Assembly (NCBI RefSeq): GCF_009730915.1
Contig: NC_052482.1
Span: 21,234,345 to 21,298,344 of the forward strand
Direction of reading: 5' to 3'
Length of the DNA stretch: 64,000 nt
From: Dioscorea cayenensis subsp. rotundata
Taxonomy: Eukaryota > Streptophyta > Magnoliopsida > Dioscoreales > Dioscoreaceae
Shown here: piece by piece, positions 25,450 to 37,106 of the stretch
Numbering within the stretch: the first letter of the stretch is position 1
How the letters are laid out: the number at the start of each line of letters is the position of its first letter
The notes under the pieces: generated by a model
Told to the model about the DNA's origin: nothing
Databases searched by the model: none
The model's input: only the letters and a program-made list of their open reading frames with translations
Made by a program: the position numbers and the translations under genes

Positions 25450-26950
25450 AATTAGCTATGATATATTTTAAAATATATAATATATATTGCCACTGTTCTT
25501 TCATATATTTACGTAAATGCCATGTTAATTTGGAATATTGACGTAAAGGCAAATATATGTCATGGTATATAGCACGTTTTTTAGCCATTGGCTGGCATGC
25601 TCACCAAAGAAAATCTTGTTTTTTTTTTTTTAAAAAAAAAATTCTCATGTTTAATTAATTAATTAATTTGTTTGTCTGTTTAATTTGATTATTATATAAT
25701 GCTTTTGAAATTATTTAATGCAGTAAATATTGATTTTTTTTTCCTTTTTAAGCTACCATGGAGTGATCTTCTCTACCTGGTAGCTCGAGTTGGTCCATAC
25801 TATCAGGATGTGGACTTTACTAACTCAGTTTTGTCATTCTTTGTTTTTTTTTGTTATAGAGTGATTGTTACGGAGAACATCACCCCTAAAGATTGCACTT
25901 GTTTTGGTTACGTCTTATTTGGTTTTTGGGTTTTTTAATTATTTATCTGATTTTTATTATTTGTTGAATTTTTTTCTTTAATAAATTCATTATTTCTTTA
26001 TTAAGAAAACAAAAAAAAAACATATATTACTATACCAACTATGAAACTATGGTTATAATATGGTTCATAATTTGACCATAATTATTTTTTAACAATTGCA
26101 CAAGCCACATTTATCCACTGTTCTTCAAAGAAAATATTAAATGTGAAGAAGTTTTAAAAATATTTCTTGTATAATGTGAATGCATGTGTGTTTAAATAAT
26201 TTTAAAAAATCATATAAAATAATTTAAAACTAAATGTTCGTTTTTAACCAAAAAATTCATAGTTCAGAGCTATGACCGTCTTACAAAAATATTGATGTGA
26301 AAATTTAAATGTTTTGAATTCAAATCCTATTAGATACGGTAATAGACAATTAATTCTTAGACTTTACATATACACCTAATTATACTGTTTGTTGTTTTTA
26401 TTAAAAAAATTATTAAAAATTTACTCATTTTTAACATTACTTATTTATTCAAAGAAAATGCAAGTGATAATTACAGAAAAAATAAAAATATCTGATTTTG
26501 TTTAGTGGGGGTATGGGAAAGAAAAATTTTGACCTTTTTCTTGAACAACAAACGAAAGAGATACCAATTTATGATCAATAATTGTTGTAAATTTCAACAA
26601 GCAATACCAAACTGCAAGCAAAATGACATATTGACATTAAAGAAATATTAAAAAAATATCTTTACTTGCACTGCAGAAGCTGATTGATAACTTTGGACAA
26701 CTTTTAAATAATGATACACACACATGTCTTCAACGTAAAGGGCTGGTGAGGACAAGACATCACCTCAAGTGGACCAATATCAATTTCCATTTATTATTAT
26801 TATTATTACTTAATGTTTTTATTTAATTTATATATTTAAAACACAATTCCAAAGCCTCTTGGCCCTTGGCTTCCTTCTTTCAGTTCCATTTGTTGGCCCA
26901 TCTGATTTCTTCTACTGATTTAGACTGATTTTTTATTATCTGTAAAATTA
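25450..26950. other. AT-rich intergenic DNA with possible retroposon fragment
   Basis: Upstream of the GGT gene. A coding-like patch at 25755-25930 followed by a T-rich stretch and an A-run at 26010 may be another degraded LINE 3' end, but it is too short to assign. No gene recognised. Confidence 0.4.
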
Positions 26951-26984
26951 ATCACTTGTTTTGCGCTTGGATTGATGGAGCTCC

Positions 26985-27350
26985 TGAGTCGACCAGATCT
27001 TTTCTCGAGGAGTCGATCCCTAAGGTCAAGCGCAGTTTAGTCTTTGCAGGGCTTAAAATTCTGATCCCTTAAGATTTGTCAACTCCAACAAACGTTGATC
27101 TCCTGGTTTGCCAGCTATGACAGACGAGACTATTGAACCCCCCCCCCCTACTCCAAGCAGCTCATTATCCATTTTCTTAAATAGTGCTTTTTCCTTTGTG
27201 TTTTCACAACCTTCACCTCTGGTGACTAGGTCTTTATCGTCTTTTTTCTTTGTTACTTCTCTCTTGTTATGTCGCTCCTGGTTCTTTTTTTTTATATATA
27301 TTTTGACAATAAATTTATAATTTATCCATTTTTATATAAATAAATAAATA
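26985..27350 (+). mobile_element. LINE-like retroposon relic
   Basis: CTCGAGGAGTCGATCCCTAAG and the following ~50 bp match the relic at 6768-6830. The downstream CACCTCTGGTGA and T-rich 3' part with AATAAATTTATAATTTATCC resembles the other LINE 3' ends in the window. Degenerate; boundaries uncertain. Confidence 0.45.
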
Positions 27351-28660
27351 TTCAAGTAGATTCCATGAAAAGTTTGTGACCAATTTATCTTGTTTTCTGA
27401 TTCAGCTTGTGTTAGTCTGCCCCAATTGCATTAGTCTTAAAACATCATCTTTAGACCTTATGAACTAAGAACTTACCCTCATTATTGTCTAGATTCAATT
27501 GTGAAGGCATTCCGTGTCTAAACATATAACTAACATAAAATTCAGCATTTTCATTAAGACTTTAGCAAATTAATGAGCAGTTGTTGAACGTTATTATTAT
27601 CTCATAATTTCTGCTGATTTTTAGCGGCCATACAAATCCAATGCCCATTTAGAGAGAACTTAAATCTAATTCTAGATAAAAGGAAATCAAAGAAAAAAAA
27701 AAAATCAACTGCTTGTACAGTTAGTAAATACTATTTCTTTTGGATTTATACTAGAGATCACTTAAAAAACTTCACTAAAACAAATACATATATATTTTTT
27801 TTCAACTCTCTTTTCTTCATCCATCTTATAATAAAGAAATAGAGATTCATAAAAAATTTTAATTAAATTGATTTTCAACGTCCATGATATCTAAAATAAC
27901 AACTAAAAACATTTGTGAAGATCTATATATAAATACTACATTGGCAATTTTATATATTAGAGATGGAAAAAAGTTTCTAACATTCTTTCGCTAATTTGAT
28001 ATATTGGTTAATTTGGATTGCATGAGAGTTGGATAAGATGATAGTTCATACAATTGCCATTTGATTTTATATTAAACTTTTTTATATAAAAGGTCTTTAA
28101 AAAAAAATATTAACAATGAAAGAAGAAATCTTTTTGGTTTTGTAGGTTTGTGTTTTTTGCCCTTTTTCTCTACAAATATCTCAAGATTGAAAAGTGAGGC
28201 ATGACAAAGACTAAAATGTAATATATATATATATATATATAATTTTACATCACATAAACGTTTAGGTGTTTTGGATGATAAACGTGGAAGTGATTTTAAT
28301 TACCTCTAATTATTTAAAATAAAAATTTTTAGTATATACAAACAAAGAAATTAAAAGGAAGCTATTAAAGCATAACATTAATCAAAATTCCCTTCCAAGA
28401 AGGCAATTAAAAGCCACGTCCAAATACCTTAATACACAGAAGGAAAAAAATAAATAAATAACTCCATAAATTTTATTAATTATCAATAATCCACCATCAT
28501 CATCATCATCATCACAGACCATCTTATTCCATATCAACCACAACATATATATCACCTTAATAATAATAACAACAACAACAACAATAACAACTTAAAACAT
28601 ACCTAAATCAAACACAGACAGTAATACATATATAAAAAAGACATATATATATATATATAG
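27351..28660. other. AT-rich intergenic DNA with microsatellites
   Basis: No gene recognised. Contains (AT)n near 28220-28242, a (CAT)n tract at 28494-28514 and an (AAC)n tract at 28568-28585, the last two within the likely 3' flank of the first Gnk2 gene. Confidence 0.5.
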
Positions 28661-28671
28661 CTACTGTCAAA

Positions 28672-29460
28672 TTAAGTGTTAACTTGGGCAACAACAGAAT
28701 GGTGCAGCAGAGTAGTAGTGGCATTAACATCCAAAGGAAAGAAGAAGGGATAAATCTCATATCTAGCCCAGCAACTAGTAAACAGCACTTGGCACCCTTG
28801 TTTAAACTCACAGTAATCCCGGAACTTGGCCACGGCCAAAGACAAGCACTGTGCGCATGGCATTGGTTCCAAATCCTCGGTGCACTGAGCCAAACCATAG
28901 ATAGTAATCTGAGGCTCAAACTTATACTCACCTCGACCGAGCCCGGCATTGCCCGGCTCGGTCGCGGCGCCACTCACATGGCTCATGAGCTCACTTGTCT
29001 TGTTCATGAACTCGATTGGGTCAGTAGCATTGTCGATGTTGGCGTAGTTGATGAAGTAGGTGGCATCAACTTGGCCGAAGAAGCTATAGTTGGCGAACCT
29101 CATAATGCAGTAATCGAACCAGATACGGCCGTCGAAGGTATTGGGAGGGCAGAGTTGGGGGAGGGCAGTGGCGGCGGCGTGAACGCAGGTGGAGCAGTCC
29201 TTGGAGTTGATATCGCCGCGGCATTGGGCGAGAGTGTAGAATGGGATAGAAAGAATTGAGCTCGTGGCGAAGCCACTAATGGAGGCTTCATCAGCCACAT
29301 CGTGGAGGAGTTGGGTGTGGTTGAGTTGGAGATGGGTGAAGGTTGAGAATGGACGGCAGTAGTGGCCAATGGGGGTGGGATCAGAGGTGGTAGTGGTGGT
29401 GGTGGAGAGAGGGAGGAGGAGGAGGAGAAGGAGGAGCAGGAGAGGAAGGAAGGATGCCAT
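28672..29460 (-). CDS. secreted cysteine-rich repeat (Gnk2/DUF26) protein, CRRSP55-like
   Basis: Single-exon 262-aa protein. The signal peptide has a run of ten leucines (MASFLPLLLLLLLLLLPLS) and is followed by two Gnk2-homologous (DUF26, stress-antifungal) domains. Each carries the family signature C-X8-C-X2-C: CRGDINSKDCSTC and CTEDLEPMPCAQC. No transmembrane segment or kinase domain follows, so it belongs to the secreted CRRSP group and not to the receptor-like CRKs. Ginkbilobin-type members bind mannose and are antifungal; whether this one does is not visible. Possible N-glycosylation sites include NYS, NAT and NKT. It is one of a tandem pair in the same orientation, 1.3 kb from its paralogue. 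A TATA-like tract lies just upstream. Confidence 0.92.
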   Translation of the reverse strand: MASFLPLLLLLLLLLLPLSTTTTTTSDPTPIGHYCRPFSTFTHLQLNHTQLLHDVADEASISGFATSSILSIPFYTLAQCRGDINSKDCSTCVHAAATALPQLCPPNTFDGRIWFDYCIMRFANYSFFGQVDATYFINYANIDNATDPIEFMNKTSELMSHVSGAATEPGNAGLGRGEYKFEPQITIYGLAQCTEDLEPMPCAQCLSLAVAKFRDYCEFKQGCQVLFTSCWARYEIYPFFFPLDVNATTTLLHHSVVAQVNT

Positions 29461-29497
29461 TGGTGGAGATTAGTGTAGTGCATATATTAATGGGGGG

Positions 29498-29509
29498 TTT
29501 ATATATATA
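29498..29509 (-). promoter_or_regulatory. TATA box of the first Gnk2 gene
   Basis: TATATATATAAA on the minus strand, only 38-49 bp before the ATG at 29460, so the leader must be very short. Confidence 0.5.
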
Positions 29510-29511
29510 GG

Positions 29512-30780
29512 AATGAGGAATAATTATAATTAGTTGTTATTTATGTGAGTGTGTTTATATGAATATATATATGTGTATAAAAAGGGTCATGTATGGTTGA
29601 TGTCCTGTTATTTTGTGTCACACTTTAGGTGATTCTTTGGTTTGTTGGGGGATTGGGAGTTGTTTGTTTATTTGTTTATTGTTATGTTAAACTTTAATGG
29701 GGTTTATGTATATTTGTTTGTTTGTTTGTTTGTTTGTATGTATGTTAAATTTTGTGTGATTATATATTATTTATGGAGAGATTTGTGGAAATAAAATAAA
29801 ATGGAAATTTCATGATTTTAAAAAGGGAAGTGAGTTTTAAAAATATAACTGCAATTATTTGGATTTTTTTCATGGGGTTGTTTCACTTGTGTGAGCAAAG
29901 CCAGTACTTGATTTCAATATTGTGAGTTAAAAAACCAAAATGTTGCATGTGTACATTCATTAAATATATCCTTATTTTTATTATTATTATTATTGTTATA
30001 CATGGTGATTAATATGGAGTTGGTTGTGATAACAATTTTTTTAATTTTTTTAGTGATGTAGAATAATTATTGTGACAGAATTTTAAAAAAAAGAAATATT
30101 GAACATTTGAAAAGTACATGTATGGAAACTAACATCACACTCAAATATAAACCAAAATTGCATTTAATTTTTATATAAATAAGACTTATTTCTCATTGAT
30201 TATATTTTAAAAACAATCTTTTAATTTCATTTTTTTTACAAGTAGATACAAAATAAAGATCTACTTTTTTTTCCTTACATAAAGATCTACTTTTTTTCCT
30301 CATCTCCGGTGAGGATTTTGTATTTCAGTGTCTTTTGTATTTTTCTTTCAGACTTTCATGTTTCTTCTCGTGTTCATCATTCTAAATTTTAATAAATCGA
30401 GTGATTTATTCACTTTTTATTTAAAAAAATAAATAAAAATGCAAGAAATGACTACAAATCCAAAGCCCATGAAAAAAAAAAGGAAAGCACAAGATATGCT
30501 TGCAATTAAAAAACTGAAATTTCAAACAAATAAACAAGCATATCTACCAACACAAAAACAAATCACACCTTATTAGTTATTACACAACCATATAAAATAC
30601 AATTAATATCCATAGCACACTTCTCCACAAACCCCACTTAAATCACTTAAAACAGAAACACAACTGAAATTTGAAAATGCATAAACAACAAAAGTTACAA
30701 CTTACAAACCATTCAGACCAAACAACACCTTATTATTATCAACATATATATTATGCATGCATTAAAAAAAAAACTAACCC
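29512..30780. other. spacer between the tandem Gnk2 genes
   Basis: AT-rich. It includes a (GTTT)n tract at 29717-29737 and, at about 30290-30440 (+), a retroposon 3' end. That end has CTCATCTCCGGTGAGG and AATAAATCGAGTGATTTATTC before an A-rich tail, and is closely similar to 62410-62545. No gene recognised. Confidence 0.5.
30290..30440 (+). mobile_element. LINE-like 3' end (5'-truncated retroposon)
   Basis: Shares CCTCATCTC(C/T)GGTGAGG and the AATAAAT..AGTG.TTTAT..A-tail ending with the copy at 62410-62545. Short 5'-truncated copies with a common 3' end are typical of LINE insertions. Confidence 0.5.
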
Positions 30781-31566
30781 TTAAGTAACAACAGTGACAA
30801 CAAGATACTGCCCAACATGATCACTAGTAATATTACTATTACCAAAATAACTAGTATTATCATCAAGAGGGTAAAAGAAAGGATAAACTTCATACCTCAC
30901 AATACAACTACTATAAAGAACTTGACACCCTTTCCGGTACCGGCAATACTCCGGGAACTTCTCCACCGCCGACGACAAGCACTGTGCACAAGGCAATGGC
31001 TCAAGATCTCTTGTGCACTGTGCTAACCCATAGATAGTAACATATGGTGTAAACTCACTCTTCCCACGTCCCAACCCTCCATTCCCTGCCACCACTGCCT
31101 TCTCCCTCACCTTACTCATCAATGACCCAACCTCCACATCAAACCTCTCTGGATCAGTAGCATTCTCAACGTTGATATAAATCACAGCATAACCGGTATC
31201 GGCTTTGCCGATGAAGTTATTAGTGTTAAATCTCATGAAGCAGTAATCATACCAGATTCTAACGTCGGCTTTCTTTGGACAAATGGTTTTTACTTTCTGT
31301 GTGGCTTCATCTATGCATGAAGTGCAGTCAGCTGAGCTGACATCTCCCCGGCATTGTGCGAGACCGTAGACTATGTTTTGGTCTTGGCCGGCGGATGAGG
31401 TTGCAAAGCCGGAGATTGGAGCTTTGGTTTGGAGGTCAAATAGTACTGTGGTGATGCTTGTTTGGATTTGTGGGGATTGGAAATCTTTGTCACAGTATTG
31501 GCCAATGGAGTCTGAGGTTGTGGAGTGAGGAAGGAGGAGGATGAAGAGGAGAAGTAGTGGTGCCAT
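30781..31566 (-). CDS. secreted cysteine-rich repeat (Gnk2/DUF26) protein, second copy
   Basis: Single-exon 261-aa protein, paralogous to the neighbour at 28672-29460. It has a signal peptide (MAPLLLLFILLLPHSTTSD) and two Gnk2/DUF26 domains with C-X8-C-X2-C motifs (CRGDVSSADCTSC; CTRDLEPLPCAQC). The blocks PISGFATSS, DYCFMRF, VTIYGLAQCT and RYEVYPFFYPLD are shared with its neighbour. No kinase or membrane segment. Same strand and near-equal length point to a tandem duplication. The copies have diverged considerably in the first domain, so the duplication is not recent. Likely apoplastic defence or stress protein, by family. Confidence 0.92.
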   Translation of the reverse strand: MAPLLLLFILLLPHSTTSDSIGQYCDKDFQSPQIQTSITTVLFDLQTKAPISGFATSSAGQDQNIVYGLAQCRGDVSSADCTSCIDEATQKVKTICPKKADVRIWYDYCFMRFNTNNFIGKADTGYAVIYINVENATDPERFDVEVGSLMSKVREKAVVAGNGGLGRGKSEFTPYVTIYGLAQCTRDLEPLPCAQCLSSAVEKFPEYCRYRKGCQVLYSSCIVRYEVYPFFYPLDDNTSYFGNSNITSDHVGQYLVVTVVT

Positions 31567-33130
31567 TTGTTGACTACTTTGGAGTCTTAATTTGGTTGTT
31601 TTTCTTGATTCTTATAATGTTATGTTTGCTTAATTAGTAGTGTGCATGAGATGGCAGACAATGTTGACAAATGGAGATGAAGGGATGACTTTTTGAATTG
31701 TGAATGATAGGCTTTGATTGGGTAAAGACAAAAGTCAAAGTCTTCGTCATCTTGTCTCTACTCTCTAGTTTTGTTATTCTAGAAAAAAACTTCCGTTTTA
31801 GAGCCCGGGCTCTCAAAACCCTAATTCCAAGAAAAAATAAATCCACAAAAACCACATTACTTGATTATTCTAATTTTGTTATTATTTTTATCAAAAACAA
31901 AAAAAGAACTTTATTATTCTAAGAAAAAAAAAGTTTTTAATGATTGAAAATAATTAAAAATATCGATGAATAGCCAAAAAATTTTTAGCTCAGCGGCACC
32001 CAGTCTTCTTCGTTCAATAAGTTGGATTTATAATTCTTATAAAAAATGAGGGGCTTGTGATATGTTGAGTGTGCTCCTTATGGTAGAATTTGGTTCATTA
32101 AATCTAATTTCGTATTTTATGTAAAAAAATGTCGATAAAAATCACACTACATATTTATTTTATCTATGTCATATCATAGGGAGAGTTTCACTCAATTTTT
32201 TTGTACAACAGTATGTAATTAATTTTCATAAAAAAATAGAAAAAATAAAAACAAAAGTTGGTGGTTATTATTATTATTATTATTATTATTGTTATTATTA
32301 TTGTTATTTTACAATACTTACTTTATGAAGTTTTACTTATTAATCCTTCCGAGAGCTTTGATATATATATATATATATATATATATTGCAAATTAAAGGG
32401 ATAACTTCATAAAATAAGAATAATTTCATATTCAGAAACAGGCTGATCTCATCTCATGGCTTCACCTCTCTAATTGCCTCATCGCCCTCCACTTTGCTAG
32501 GGTTTATCCAAAAAAAACCTCACTTTCTCGGCATCGACATCCTTTGAGGTATGAAGGATGAATTCCCTCTTTCCATTTCTTGTTTTGCTTGTTCAATTCA
32601 TGTCATTCAGTTCTTTTCTTGCTGTTTTTATCATTGTTCATAAGCTCCCTGATTTATTTCAAGATGGATGGATGTGTGAATATCAGTTTTTATTTTTTAT
32701 TTTTTTAATTTGATCTTGAAACTGTGTCCAAAATGTAATTTTTTTAGTATGTGATTGGAGTTTGATCTGAGAATTTGTGAGAAATGATACTGTCTATCAA
32801 GTGCTTGATGAATTGTTTGTTAGAAGGCTGCATTGCTTGGTTATCAATACAATCAAAAGGTTTTTGAATTGTTGTGTTTTTTTGAATTTTTGATGGTCTA
32901 GGTTTATTAGATTTGTTTAAGAATTTTGTTGAAAAATGACACTGCCTATCAATTGCTTGATGAATTGCTTGTGAGAAAATTCCACTGTTTGGTTACTGAA
33001 GCAAGTGAAGAATTTAAGAGGAAAACCAATGCTCTTAGTGAATGACTGTGTTCTGATGTAGTTTCATTAGGTTCATGCTGTTCTTTAGATATTCATGGCT
33101 CGGGATTGAGTGGACTTGTTGAAGGGCAGA
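31567..33130. other. divergent intergenic region and leader of the 33131 gene
   Basis: Promoter side of both the second Gnk2 gene (-) and the gene at 33131 (+). Contains an (ATT)n microsatellite at 32265-32309 and (AT)n at 32361-32386. From about 32440 the sequence looks like a 5' leader. A donor-like site (GAG/GTATGA) lies near 32549 and acceptor-like sites (TGATGTAG near 33060; AAGGGCAG at 33129), so a leader intron is likely. Confidence 0.45.
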
Positions 33131-33628
33131 ATGAAGCTGAGGGTGGTTTGTCGGAAATTGTATGATTATGTTCGATACGATCTCAAGGAAATCGCTTTCC
33201 CTTCGTCTTTGCCCGATCCTCCGCATATCATAAAGCGGAGAAAGCTAACCTGGAAAGAAAGGTGGTCAGTCTTAAAGGAGGCCTCTAGGCTTTATGCTGC
33301 CAGTTGGGTACGAGATATCGGTCCTGATCTTAGGCCAAATGATTATAAGAAGGAAGATCATGAGAGTGACAATGAAACTCGGGACGATGATGCTAAATCT
33401 GAGAACAAAGAACCTTCGACATTAGAGGATCTTGCCGTAGCGGCTAGAGGTGGAATGGAGACTCTAAGGCCTGCTTTGCAAAGAGTGTATATGATGCGCG
33501 CCGCAGCGTATAGAGATGCACTCAAGAGCTTCATTGAAGGTTATCAAGAAGGGATAAAACAAGTCATGGAAAGGAAGGAAAGTGCTCAGTCTCAAGAAGA
33601 AGAAAATGGTCAGAATAAGTCTACTTGA
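33131..33628 (+). CDS. conserved plant protein of unknown function, 165 aa
   Basis: Single coding exon. The ATG at 33131 (MKLRVVCRKLYDYVRYDLKE) is the first in frame; the open frame extends upstream only through a GTG. Features: a basic N-terminus with aromatic residues, PSSLPDPPHIIKRRKLTWKE, RLYAASWVRDIGPDLRPNDY, a strongly acidic low-complexity middle (residues about 74-100), and a C-terminal helix rich in Ala, Arg and Glu (AARGGMETLRPALQRVYMMR). It has no clear signal peptide or membrane span. The well-formed blocks and normal codon use look like a real, conserved gene. I recognise the type as widespread in plants but know of no function. A 3' UTR intron is likely (donor near 33653, acceptor TCTTGCAG at 33840). 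Confidence 0.75.
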   Translation: MKLRVVCRKLYDYVRYDLKEIAFPSSLPDPPHIIKRRKLTWKERWSVLKEASRLYAASWVRDIGPDLRPNDYKKEDHESDNETRDDDAKSENKEPSTLEDLAVAARGGMETLRPALQRVYMMRAAAYRDALKSFIEGYQEGIKQVMERKESAQSQEEENGQNKST

Positions 33629-34833
33629 TTATTATCATTTCTGTGAAATCTTGTAAGTTTTTCTGACATCCTAATGTTGGAACTGCTTGCTCCAAATTCT
33701 CAACCAATGGATATTTAATACTGCCTTTTTCTCTCTTCTTCAACTTGCTTGTGATTTTACTGTTTTTAAGATGGATTTGAGTGCAATTGTCACAATATTC
33801 CTCCACATAATATGGTCTAACTGTTGATTCTTGTCTTGCAGATGATTGATTTGTGGATCAAGATTTGGCCATCTTATGACTTGTATAAATGCTTGATGAT
33901 GTTGTTTGATCTAGCAATTTGGTCACTCTTTCAGTGAACTTTGGTATTATTTTTCCAGTGTGGTTAATCAGGGATTAAGTGGTAGATGTTAAGTTTGTAA
34001 TACCAACTTTATGGGAACTCAATCTCTGTTTTGTTCAATATGTTAGTGTTTGGATTTGGATGATATAGTACAAGTCCTGTAAAAACCATAATTATAAATG
34101 TAAATAACCTAAAATTCTGTGGATTTTTTTTTCTAAATAATCCCTTTTATCTTTTTCAGTTCTACTTTTCATTTAATTTTGTTTCTTTTTTTTTTTCCTT
34201 TAATCTTTTCTAGATTGTTTGGGTATTTGAAAACATATAGGAATTTTTGAGGTAATTGAAACTATAATATGGACTGCAACCTGGTTCCTCCCTCTAATTA
34301 GACTTCCATCATATAATGAAATAAGATTTTATAAAAATCTTCATTAAAATAGAACAAGCCCAAACTCAAAAGGGGCTGGCTTTCTGATATGATGATCATT
34401 ACTTTTTACTAAGCTAGAAATCTTGGCTCAAAGAACAAGCCTAACCTCAGAGTGGGTGGTTTATACTTGTCCTGGAAAAGACCAAACAGGCATATTTATT
34501 CAACCACAGTTAAAAGTAAAAAGGAGCAATTGGAATTGAAATTTGAAGAACATAAAAAAAAGAACAGAGCAAAATAAAATCACAAAATTGTCAACACAAC
34601 TTCAATGCACTTCCAGCATTAACCAGACATTGTTTGAAAAAAACACATAATATATTCCAGGGATGTTTCCAAGTTCCTTTAGGAGAAAACATAATGGTTG
34701 GCAGCAAATGTTTGCAACATTCTGTTCGGAGAAGTAACCAAGAACTACAACCACAAAATCAACAAAGATCATTCTAGCCATAATATATCAATCATGTGGC
34801 TTGGTTTCTAAGTGAGAGTTTCTGATTTCACTT

Positions 34834-37106
34834 TTAGAGTAACTCTTGAGATCGTCTCACAATACGACTAACTTTCTTCTTGAAGTCATCCCTCCTCTCT
34901 CTCCATTCCTTCTGCGATATTAACAAAACGAGTAATTAACACCTACAATTGAAATAGTAATTTTTTTTGGGTTGCATATTTAACTGGATATTATGTGTAA
35001 ACGACAACTTCAAAATAGTTTTGACCAAACCTTCTAAATGTACAGAGATTCAAAAACCTACCTCGTTTCTAGCCTTGAATTAGGACTCCAAGAATTATAA
35101 TCAAATTTTAATATATTCAGTTGAACATGAAGAAAATAAACAGATTCCCTACCATAACATCAACAAATGCCTAGTCATTTTTTAGATATAATTTTACCAC
35201 CATACAGTCATTTTAAATTTCTAGAGATCTTTGAACTGAGAACTCTGATTTAAGGAAAATGAATACCAAGTGGTCTAAAATAAAGTCTTAAGCAGTCCAA
35301 TACCATCTACTATTGAAGACGTTAGAAGTTCTACCAATGAATTTTTTAATCATAGTCCACTCCACAAACATGATCACTGCAAATGGATAACAGTATATAG
35401 ACACGATCTTGTGAATCAATAGAATTTAAAAATTATGTTTGGGAGCTGAACGGGATGAATCAATTAAACCTTGAGATTATACGCAAGAAAAAGTGGGCCT
35501 GTTTCCATGAAATAAGAATATAAAAGATGCTTGCAGACAACTGGCTACATCAACCTACATGCATAAGATCTTATATTTTCATTTCCCATTCCAATTTCTT
35601 AGTATCATATCAACAATTTCCAGACTTAAAATTAAGTTCCACAGGAATTTCAGTATAATCAAGTAAAGAAAATGCAAAAAGAAAACAAAGCATGGCAGAA
35701 AATTGGGTTTCAGAATAAAAAAAAAAGATGGCAGGGATTAATTTTCTTTTTATACTCACGGCGGCTTCAATGTTAGCAGGAGATTCATCATTGGGGCTTG
35801 ATAGCATGGAAATAATACTCAACACTATGCTTTCAACCTGCATAGTTTAATTATCAAGATCATTAGCTGACAAACATGCATATTTGAACAATGCGATTAC
35901 AGCTTGAAGTTTCTTTGCAAAGTATCTATAAAGCATGCCCATTGCAAGTGATAGAAAAATAAATGAATGTATAAATCATCACGACAAATTGCATATTCAT
36001 AGAACAATGACTAAAAAAAACACCTAACTGTATGGACAGGTGTCCAACGCTCACTTGCAAGCTCATACCCATTTGGGTCATCTCCCTGGTGCATGAAGAA
36101 TTGATATGCAAACACGCCCATCAGGATAAACTGACAAACACAAACAAAAATCACGTCTTTCAACAATCCGAGGTAGCCTACAAAGCATGTGAAAATATCT
36201 AACCATTTGGGTGCCACATCTCCGATGTAAATCTAACAGTAGGAGGGCTATTGGGATAATTAGAAGGGAAGCTCATAATCGCATTAAAATAACCACCCTC
36301 ACTGCAAAAATGTATCATTAGTGAGATCAATCAAACAAAAAGAAACAATAAAACAGTACATATAAAGAAAATCACACCAGTGAGTCCTTCGATCATCAAG
36401 TATAATGTTATCAATTATTTAAAAAAAAAAACACCCTCCATACCTGATGTCCAGAACCAAAACCTTGGCAATGTCATTTACAGAATAAAGAAAACTAAGC
36501 ACATAAAATCCTTTATCAAAAGAAGCTCAAAAGAAGCATAAGCAGACGATCAAATTTTCATCTAATAAACATTGAAGACAATGGCCAACTGGTTGAATTA
36601 AAAAAATATATAAAAAAAAAGAAAGACAAAAATTCCCAAAAAAATCACATCTTTGACTCTAGGCAGACCATATAAAACTCCACATACGGAAAGAATCAGC
36701 AAACTTTTACAGATAGCTTCTAGAAATCATAGATCACAAACAATCCAACCAAAATAACACTAAAATCAATCCAAATCCAAACCCCAGATTGCCAGCAACT
36801 ACAACATAAAAAAAAAAAATCAAACAAATTTCCAATATCTGGGATCAAAACCAAAGAAAACCACGCACTAAAGCGTATCCGGCGGCCCGATGATCGTCAC
36901 GATCCACTCAAAGACATTGCTATCATCCACAAGGCCAGCCGAAAACCCATCCACGGGGTTCTTGCTGAGATCTAATCAATCAAAAAAGAAAAACACCAAA
37001 CTTTTCAATCCATCAAAACCTAATCCACAAACAAACTCCAAGAAATCAAATCCGTACCTCTAAGCTGCTTGGCGAGGAGGAGACTGGCTTGGCTAGAGAT
37101 CGCCAT
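34834..37106 (-). CDS. ubiquitin-conjugating enzyme E2, UBC7/13/14 class, with a frame break
   Basis: Six exons: 37106-37058, 36971-36869, 36301-36204, 36130-36029, 35837-35760 and 34911-34834. They encode about 168 aa, against 166 for Arabidopsis UBC7. The E2 transfers ubiquitin from E1 to substrates with an E3; this class (human UBE2G-like) acts in ER-associated degradation. Visible: [39 protein letters not shown], the HPN motif (residues 81-83), the active-site Cys 91 in [10 protein letters not shown], and the class-specific acidic insert [20 protein letters not shown]. All splice phases agree except that the fourth exon contains one base too many between ISILHAPG and GDDPNGYE (36081-36092), putting the rest out of frame. 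All other residues are intact, so a sequencing or assembly indel is as likely as a real mutation. Confidence 0.85.

Noticed and set aside
24991-25455. 154-codon plus-strand frame
   Set aside because: Opposite the GC-rich first exons of the GGT gene.
28684-29259. 191-codon plus-strand frame
   Set aside because: Antisense shadow of the first Gnk2 gene, which has signal peptide, cysteine motifs and family length.
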